Positions 6,598 through 10,852 of a stretch of DNA of 10,852 bases are shown piece after piece. This stretch comes from Pseudomonas sp. (GTDB lineage: Bacteria > Pseudomonadota > Gammaproteobacteria > Pseudomonadales > Pseudomonadaceae). How positions within the stretch are numbered: the stretch's first letter is position 1; every line of letters begins with the position of its first letter. The translations under genes and the position numbers were made by a program. The notes beneath the pieces are model-generated. The model was not told the origin of the DNA and did no database searches. It was given only the letters and a program-made list of their open reading frames with translations. The DNA is taken from contig SKFV01000191.1 of NCBI GenBank assembly GCA_007117785.1, positions 1 to 10,852 of the forward strand, read 5' to 3'.

Positions 6598-6613
6598 TTT
6601 CGCATAGTGGAAT
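6598..6613. promoter_or_regulatory. Putative IclR operator, copy C
   Basis: TTTCGCATAGTGGAAT, 13/16 identical to copies A and B, in the same orientation as B and offset from it by 28 bases. The tandem arrangement would allow two dimers to bind side by side across the promoter and start site. Confidence 0.45.
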
Positions 6614-6642
6614 TACATTGATTTACCCAAGGGAGGTTAAAC

Positions 6643-8736
6643 ATGTCGGACGTGGTCACGCTGGAACGTCGGGGCCCCATCGCCGTTATCCGGGTCAACA
6701 ATCCTCCAGTCAATGCGCTGGGCATTGCCGTACGCGAAGGCCTGCAGAACAGCTTCAAGGCTGCCGAGGCGGATGCCGAGGTCAAGGCTATTGTGCTGGT
6801 CTGCGAAGGCAATACCTTTATTGCTGGTGCCGATATCAAGGAATTCGGCAAGCCGCCGAAGAGCCCGGGCCTGCCTGAAGTGGTCAACGACATTGAAGCC
6901 GGCAACAAGCCGAGTATCGCCGTGATTCACGGTACCGCCTTGGGTGGTGGTCTGGAAGTTGCCCTGAGCTGCCATTACCGCATTGCGCGCAAAGACGCCA
7001 AGGTCGGCCTACCGGAAGTTAAACTCGGTCTTCTACCGGGTGCCGGTGGTACCCAACGCCTGCCCCGTGTCGTTGGCGTAGGCAAAGCCCTCGACATGAT
7101 TGTCAGCGGCGCACCGATCAGCGCGGTGGAGGCCAACGAACTGGGCGTGGTCGACGACTTGTTCGAGGGTGATCTGCTGGCCGCCGGCAAGGCCTTTGCA
7201 GAGCAACTGATTGCTGATGGCAAGGGTGCCCGCCGTACCGGTGAGCGCACCGACAAGCTGGAAGGCGTGGACAACGCCGCCCTGGTTACTGCCAAGCGCG
7301 CCGAGATCGACAAGAAGATGCCTGGCCTGTTTTCACCCCAGCGCTGCGTATCCGCCGTTGAAGCCTCCTTTACCCTGCCGTTGGAAGATGGCCTCAAGCG
7401 TGAGCGCGAGCTGTTCGGCGAATGCCTGGTATCACCGCAACGTGCGGCACTGGTGCATGCCTTCTTTACCGAGCGCCTGGCCTCTAAGGTCGATGATCTG
7501 CCGAAAGATACCCCGGTTCGCGAGATCAAGTCCGCCGGTGTCATCGGTGGCGGCACCATGGGTGTCGGTATTGCCATGTGCTTTGCCAATGCCGGTATTC
7601 CGGTAAAAATTCTGGAAATCAGTGACGAAGCCCGCGACAAGGCCATTGAACGTGCCCGCGATACCTACGGCATGAGCGTCAAACGTGGCAGCCTGAGTGA
7701 AGTTGCGTTGGAAAAGCGTATGGCACTGATCAGCGGTATTACCGATTATGCCGACCTGTCCGATGTCGACCTGGTCGTGGAAGCCGTGTTTGAAGACATG
7801 GGCGTCAAGCAGAAAGTCTTCGAAGCTCTGGATGCCAACTGCAAGCCCGGCGCGATTCTCTCGTCCAATACCAGCTCGCTGGATCTGGACGAGATTGCCA
7901 ACTTCACCAAGCGTCCCGAAGACGTGGTAGGTTTGCACTTCTTCAGCCCGGCCAACGTAATGCGCCTGCTGGAAGTGGTACGAGGCGCCAAAACCAGCAA
8001 CGAGGTACTGGCTACTGCTATGGCCATAGGCAAGAAACTGAAGAAGGTCGCAGTTCCGGTGGGCGTCTGTGATGGTTTCGTTGGTAACCGTATGGTGTTC
8101 CAATACGGCCGCGAGTCCGAATTCCTGCTGGAAGAAGGCGCTACCCCGGCGCAGGTTGATGGCGTGCTGAAAAAGTTCGGCATGGCCATGGGTCCCTTCG
8201 CCATGCGTGATCTGTCCGGCCTGGATATCGGCCTGGCGATTCGCAACCGTCAGCGCCAGACCCTGAGCCCTGAATACAAACTGCCAACCATTCTCGGCAA
8301 GATGGCAGACGCGGGTATGCTGGGGCAGAAAACCGGCAAGGGCTTCTACGTCTACGAAAAAGGTTCGCGCACGCCGCTGGAAAACCCTGAACTGCCCGCC
8401 ATTCTGGAGACAGCCTCGAAAGAGCAGGGTACCCAGCGTCAGCAACTCTCGGATGAGTACATTCTTGAGCGTTGCATGTATGCATTGATCAACGAGGGCG
8501 CCAAGATCCTCGAGGAAGGCATTGCCCAACGGGCGAGCGACATAGACGTAATCTACATCAATGGTTACGGCTTTCCGTCGCATCAGGGCGGTCCGATGTT
8601 CTATGCTGACAGTATCGGCCTGGACCATGTCTATGCCCGCATCTGCGAATTCCATGAGCAGCATGGTGCCTGGTGGAAGCCCGCACCGCTGCTGGAAAAG
8701 CTGGCCAAGGAAGGGCGTAAGTTCGCTGATCTGTGA
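6643..8736 (+). CDS. Bifunctional enoyl-CoA hydratase / 3-hydroxyacyl-CoA dehydrogenase (FadB/PimF-like)
   Basis: A 697-aa fused enzyme that hydrates 2-enoyl-CoA and oxidises the resulting 3-hydroxyacyl-CoA with NAD. The N-terminal crotonase domain (about 1-190) has NTFIAGADIKEF, GTALGGGLE with Glu105 and LPEVKLGLLPGAGGTQR with Glu125, so both hydratase glutamates are present. The NAD-binding domain starts at VIGGGTMGVG (Gly302, Gly304, Gly307). GLHFFSPANVMRLLEVV supplies His432 and Glu444, 12 residues apart as in 3-hydroxyacyl-CoA dehydrogenases. Two C-terminal helical domains begin near GFVGNRM (478-484) and residue 605. The length is nearer to PimF and peroxisomal MFE1 than to FadB (about 715-729 aa), and no fadA lies beside it. 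AAGGGAGG sits 6 bases before the ATG; the gene ends with tandem in-frame TGA codons. It is first in an operon with two acyl-CoA dehydrogenases. Confidence 0.95.
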   Translation: MSDVVTLERRGPIAVIRVNNPPVNALGIAVREGLQNSFKAAEADAEVKAIVLVCEGNTFIAGADIKEFGKPPKSPGLPEVVNDIEAGNKPSIAVIHGTALGGGLEVALSCHYRIARKDAKVGLPEVKLGLLPGAGGTQRLPRVVGVGKALDMIVSGAPISAVEANELGVVDDLFEGDLLAAGKAFAEQLIADGKGARRTGERTDKLEGVDNAALVTAKRAEIDKKMPGLFSPQRCVSAVEASFTLPLEDGLKRERELFGECLVSPQRAALVHAFFTERLASKVDDLPKDTPVREIKSAGVIGGGTMGVGIAMCFANAGIPVKILEISDEARDKAIERARDTYGMSVKRGSLSEVALEKRMALISGITDYADLSDVDLVVEAVFEDMGVKQKVFEALDANCKPGAILSSNTSSLDLDEIANFTKRPEDVVGLHFFSPANVMRLLEVVRGAKTSNEVLATAMAIGKKLKKVAVPVGVCDGFVGNRMVFQYGRESEFLLEEGATPAQVDGVLKKFGMAMGPFAMRDLSGLDIGLAIRNRQRQTLSPEYKLPTILGKMADAGMLGQKTGKGFYVYEKGSRTPLENPELPAILETASKEQGTQRQQLSDEYILERCMYALINEGAKILEEGIAQRASDIDVIYINGYGFPSHQGGPMFYADSIGLDHVYARICEFHEQHGAWWKPAPLLEKLAKEGRKFADL

Positions 8737-8743
8737 TGACTCG

Positions 8744-8771
8744 GGGTGGCTCGCTGCACAATGAGCCACCC
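8744..8771 (+). other. Intercistronic hairpin within the operon
   Basis: GGGTGGCTC (8744-8752) pairs perfectly with GAGCCACCC (8763-8771) around a 10-base loop. It starts 7 bases after the stop of the fused gene and ends before the GAGGA ribosome site of the next gene. No T-run follows, so partial termination, mRNA processing or stabilisation of the upstream message are all possible. Confidence 0.5.
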
Positions 8772-8799
8772 GCTACCTGTATTTAAACGAGGAAAACCG

Positions 8800-9996
8800 A
8801 TGGAAATCCATTTCACCCCTGAACAGATCGCCTTCCGCGATGAAGTGCGTGAATTTCTCAAGCAGGAGCTGCCTGCGGATATTGCTGCCAAGGTCAAACT
8901 GGGCAAGAACATGTCGAAGGAAGACCACGAGCGTTGGCAGAAAATCATCTCCAAAAAAGGCTGGTACGCACCCGGCTGGCCGATTGAGTTCGGCGGTACT
9001 GACTGGGGCCCGATCGAAAAGCACATTTTTGATGAAGAAAGTGCGGCCTTCGGCGCACCCCGGTTGGTGCCTTTCGGCGTCAACATGGTGGCTCCAGTTA
9101 TCATCAAGTTCGGTACCGAAGATCAAAAGCAAAAGTACCTGCCCCGTATTCTCGATGGCACCGACTGGTGGTGTCAGGGTTATTCCGAGCCAGGCGCCGG
9201 TTCCGACCTTGCCTCGCTGAAAACCCGTGCCGTTCGTGATGGCGACCACTATATCGTCAATGGTCAGAAAACCTGGACGACGCTGGGCCAACACGCCAAC
9301 TGGATTTTCTGTCTGGTTCGTACCGACCCGGAGGCTCAGCAGCAGCGTGGTATTTCCTTCCTGCTGATCGACCTGGACACCCCCGGCATCACCATGCGTC
9401 CGATCCATACCCTGGACGGTGAGCACGAAGTCAACGAAGTTTTCTTCGATGACGTCAAGGTGCCGGTTGAGAACCTGGTCGGTGAGGAAAACAAGGGCTG
9501 GACCTGTGCCAAGTACCTGCTGACCCACGAGCGTACCGGCCTGGCCGGCATTGGTGCTTCCAAGGCAGCCTTGAGCAGCCTCAAGCGCATCGCCAGCAAG
9601 CAGCTGAAGAACGGTCATCCGCTGATCGAAGACACCCTGTTCCGCAGCCAGATCGCGGAAATCGAGATGTCGCTGATGGCGGCCGAGATGAGCACCCTGC
9701 GTATTGTTGCTGCAGCTAACGAGGGCGGTGTTCCTGGCGCAGAAAGCTCGATCCTCAAGGTTCAGGGCACCGAAATCCGCCAGACCATTACCCACCTGAT
9801 GCGCAAGGCGCTGGGGCCCTATGCCCTGCCCTTCCTGCCGGAAGAAATGGAATATGGTTACGACGGCGATGTGCTGCTGGAAGATTACAGCCCGTCGCTG
9901 GCCGGCTCGTATTTCAACATGCGCAAACTGTCGATCTTCGGCGGATCCAACGAGATCCAGAAGAACATCGTTTCAAAAATGATTCTTGAACTGTAA
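8800..9996 (+). CDS. Acyl-CoA dehydrogenase, pimeloyl-CoA dehydrogenase large-subunit-like (PimC-like)
   Basis: A 398-aa FAD-dependent acyl-CoA dehydrogenase subunit predicted to introduce the 2,3 double bond into an acyl-CoA. The N-terminal helical domain begins MEIHFTPEQIAFRDEV. The middle domain has the flavin/substrate motif QGYSEPGAGSDLA (126-138) and NGQKTWTT (154-161). The C-terminal domain holds LLTHERTGLAG (240-248) and IFGGSNEIQKNI (379-390). The base equivalent to Glu376 of medium-chain acyl-CoA dehydrogenase is glycine here (Gly381); Glu244, aligned with the isovaleryl/long-chain enzyme base on helix G, is a candidate substitute. ATG 8800 is chosen for GAGGA at 8789-8793; an in-frame ATG at 8761 lies inside the hairpin. 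The next gene encodes a second, divergent subunit 11 bases downstream, so a heteromeric enzyme is likely. Substrate is inferred only by resemblance. Confidence 0.92.
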   Translation: MEIHFTPEQIAFRDEVREFLKQELPADIAAKVKLGKNMSKEDHERWQKIISKKGWYAPGWPIEFGGTDWGPIEKHIFDEESAAFGAPRLVPFGVNMVAPVIIKFGTEDQKQKYLPRILDGTDWWCQGYSEPGAGSDLASLKTRAVRDGDHYIVNGQKTWTTLGQHANWIFCLVRTDPEAQQQRGISFLLIDLDTPGITMRPIHTLDGEHEVNEVFFDDVKVPVENLVGEENKGWTCAKYLLTHERTGLAGIGASKAALSSLKRIASKQLKNGHPLIEDTLFRSQIAEIEMSLMAAEMSTLRIVAAANEGGVPGAESSILKVQGTEIRQTITHLMRKALGPYALPFLPEEMEYGYDGDVLLEDYSPSLAGSYFNMRKLSIFGGSNEIQKNIVSKMILEL

Positions 9997-10001
9997 GGAG
10001 G
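9995..10001 (+). promoter_or_regulatory. Strong Shine-Dalgarno deciding a GTG start
   Basis: AAGGAGG overlaps the TAA stop of the PimC-like gene and lies 6 bases before the GTG at 10008. No ATG is near in that frame, so GTG is the start, and the arrangement implies translation in step with the upstream gene. Confidence 0.85.
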
Positions 10002-10007
10002 TCGACC

Positions 10008-10852
10008 GTGGACTTCAAATTGACTGAAGAGCAACAGATGCTGAAGGAAACTGCGGAGCGACTGGTACGCGACGTATATACCTTCGACAAGCGCATGAAA
10101 TTCAGTGACAGCGAGGCCGGTTACAGCACCGAGTTCTGGCAACAGATGGGTGAGCTTGGCCTGACGGCCATTCCCTTCCCGGAAGAACTGGGCGGATTTG
10201 GTGGCAAGGGCGTGGAAACCATGCTGATCATGGAACAGTTGGGTGCTGGCATCTGCCTGGAGCCCTACATGGAATCCGTGATTCTGGCCGGCGGTCTGAT
10301 CACTCAACTGGGCAGTGATGCCCAGAAAGACGAACTGCTGGGTCAGATCGCCAGCGGCGAACTGCAAGCTGCCGTCGCCCTGGATGAACTGCACAGCCAT
10401 TACAACCTGCACGAGGTTCAGACCACTGCCAAACAGTCCGGTGACAAGTGGACCCTGAATGGTCGTAAAGGTGTTGTTATCGGTGGCCATACCGCAGGCA
10501 AGATCCTGGTCTCTGCACGCACCGCTGGTGATGTGCGTGACCAGCAAGGCATCAGCCTGTTTATTGTCGATCCCAACGCTGAAGGTGTCAGCCGTCGCGC
10601 CTATTCTACGGTTGATGGTCGCAAGGGCTGTGAACTGTTCCTGGAAAATGCTTCGGGTGAACTGCTGGGTAGCGCTGGCAATGCTTATGATGCTATCGCT
10701 TATCAGGCTGGCCGCGGTATCGCCGCCCTCTGTGCCGAAGCGGTTGGCGCCATGCGTGTTGCCTGTGACATGACCCTGGATTATCTGAAAACGCGCAAGC
10801 AGTTCGGCGTGCCGATCGGTAAATTCCAGGTACTGCAGCACCGCATGGTCGA
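10008..10852 (+). CDS. Acyl-CoA dehydrogenase, pimeloyl-CoA dehydrogenase small-subunit-like (PimD-like), 3' truncated by window
   Basis: An open frame of 281 complete codons starting at GTG and running off the right edge. The N-terminus MDFKLTEEQQMLKETAERLV and the segment ELGLTAIPFPEELGGFGG are acyl-CoA dehydrogenase N-domain marks. The end, YLKTRKQFGVPIGKFQVLQHRMV, is the start of the C-terminal domain, with Arg263 and the RKQFG turn that contacts flavin in the family. The middle domain lacks the usual (T/S)EPxxGSD motif: the place is taken by ALDELHSHYNLHEVQTTA. This fits the small, catalytically unequal partner of heteromeric dehydrogenases such as PimC/PimD or steroid FadE pairs. The full length is probably about 380 aa, leaving roughly 100 residues, including the region of any catalytic glutamate, outside the window. 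It is cotranscribed with the PimC-like gene. Confidence 0.9.
   Translation, partial: MDFKLTEEQQMLKETAERLVRDVYTFDKRMKFSDSEAGYSTEFWQQMGELGLTAIPFPEELGGFGGKGVETMLIMEQLGAGICLEPYMESVILAGGLITQLGSDAQKDELLGQIASGELQAAVALDELHSHYNLHEVQTTAKQSGDKWTLNGRKGVVIGGHTAGKILVSARTAGDVRDQQGISLFIVDPNAEGVSRRAYSTVDGRKGCELFLENASGELLGSAGNAYDAIAYQAGRGIAALCAEAVGAMRVACDMTLDYLKTRKQFGVPIGKFQVLQHRMV

Noticed and set aside
7432..8769. Long minus-strand open frame (445 codons) opposite the fused beta-oxidation gene
   Set aside because: It lies antisense to a gene with complete catalytic motifs. The product shows no recognisable domain and its length is explained by GC-rich codon bias on the coding strand.
8746..8799. Upstream starts (GTG 8746, ATG 8761) for the PimC-like dehydrogenase
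   Set aside because: Both lie in the intercistronic hairpin without a Shine-Dalgarno, while ATG 8800 has GAGGA at good spacing and a family-like N-terminus.
9885..10841. Minus-strand open frame (318 codons) opposite the two dehydrogenase genes
   Set aside because: The plus frame from the GTG at 10008 encodes a clear acyl-CoA dehydrogenase; the minus frame spans two genes and has no recognisable domain.
1..10852. Mobile element, phage, CRISPR, defence or toxin-antitoxin content
   Set aside because: No transposase, integrase, repeat array, nuclease or toxin-like gene was seen, and base composition and codon use appear even across the window.

Overview
The window is a stretch of ordinary, densely coded chromosome from a gammaproteobacterium, most likely a Pseudomonas-type organism. 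This guess rests on the GC-rich codon usage, the gene families and their style; the genus is inferred, and a Halopseudomonas-like species is only an impression. I see no mobile elements, CRISPR arrays, tRNA or rRNA. Almost every recognisable enzyme handles acyl-CoA thioesters.

Layout: (1) bases 1-1201 hold a PcaF/PaaJ-type beta-ketothiolase whose start codon straddles the left edge. (2) Bases 1296-3047 carry three separately spaced plus-strand genes: a 98-residue membrane protein of unknown function, a YbhB/PEBP-family protein and a double-hotdog acyl-CoA thioesterase. (3) A strong bidirectional hairpin separates these from a minus-strand operon (5380 to 3084) that encodes a FadD-like acyl-CoA ligase and a translationally coupled, unusual crotonase. 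(4) Divergent from it is an IclR-family regulator (5573-6370). (5) From 6643 runs a plus-strand operon with a fused enoyl-CoA hydratase/3-hydroxyacyl-CoA dehydrogenase (697 aa) and two consecutive acyl-CoA dehydrogenase genes resembling the large and small subunits of pimeloyl-CoA dehydrogenase (PimC/PimD). The second is cut by the right edge.

Together the genes form a complete beta-oxidation set: activation (ligase), alpha,beta-dehydrogenation (paired dehydrogenase), hydration and oxidation (fused enzyme), thiolysis (thiolase), and CoA-ester release (thioesterase). The combination resembles the pim dicarboxylate/medium-chain acid degradation operon of Rhodopseudomonas palustris, but it is split into divergent units around an IclR regulator. 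The true substrate cannot be read from the sequence.

The most informative non-coding signal is a 16-bp imperfect palindrome, consensus TTTYGCNNAGYGGAAT, present once in the ligase/iclR intergenic region and twice before the fused beta-oxidation gene. At both places it lies at or just downstream of a candidate promoter. I propose it as the operator of the IclR protein, tying both operons into one regulon. I did not find a clearly novel system; the points worth following are this regulon, the asymmetric dehydrogenase pair and the crotonase with a degenerate oxyanion loop.
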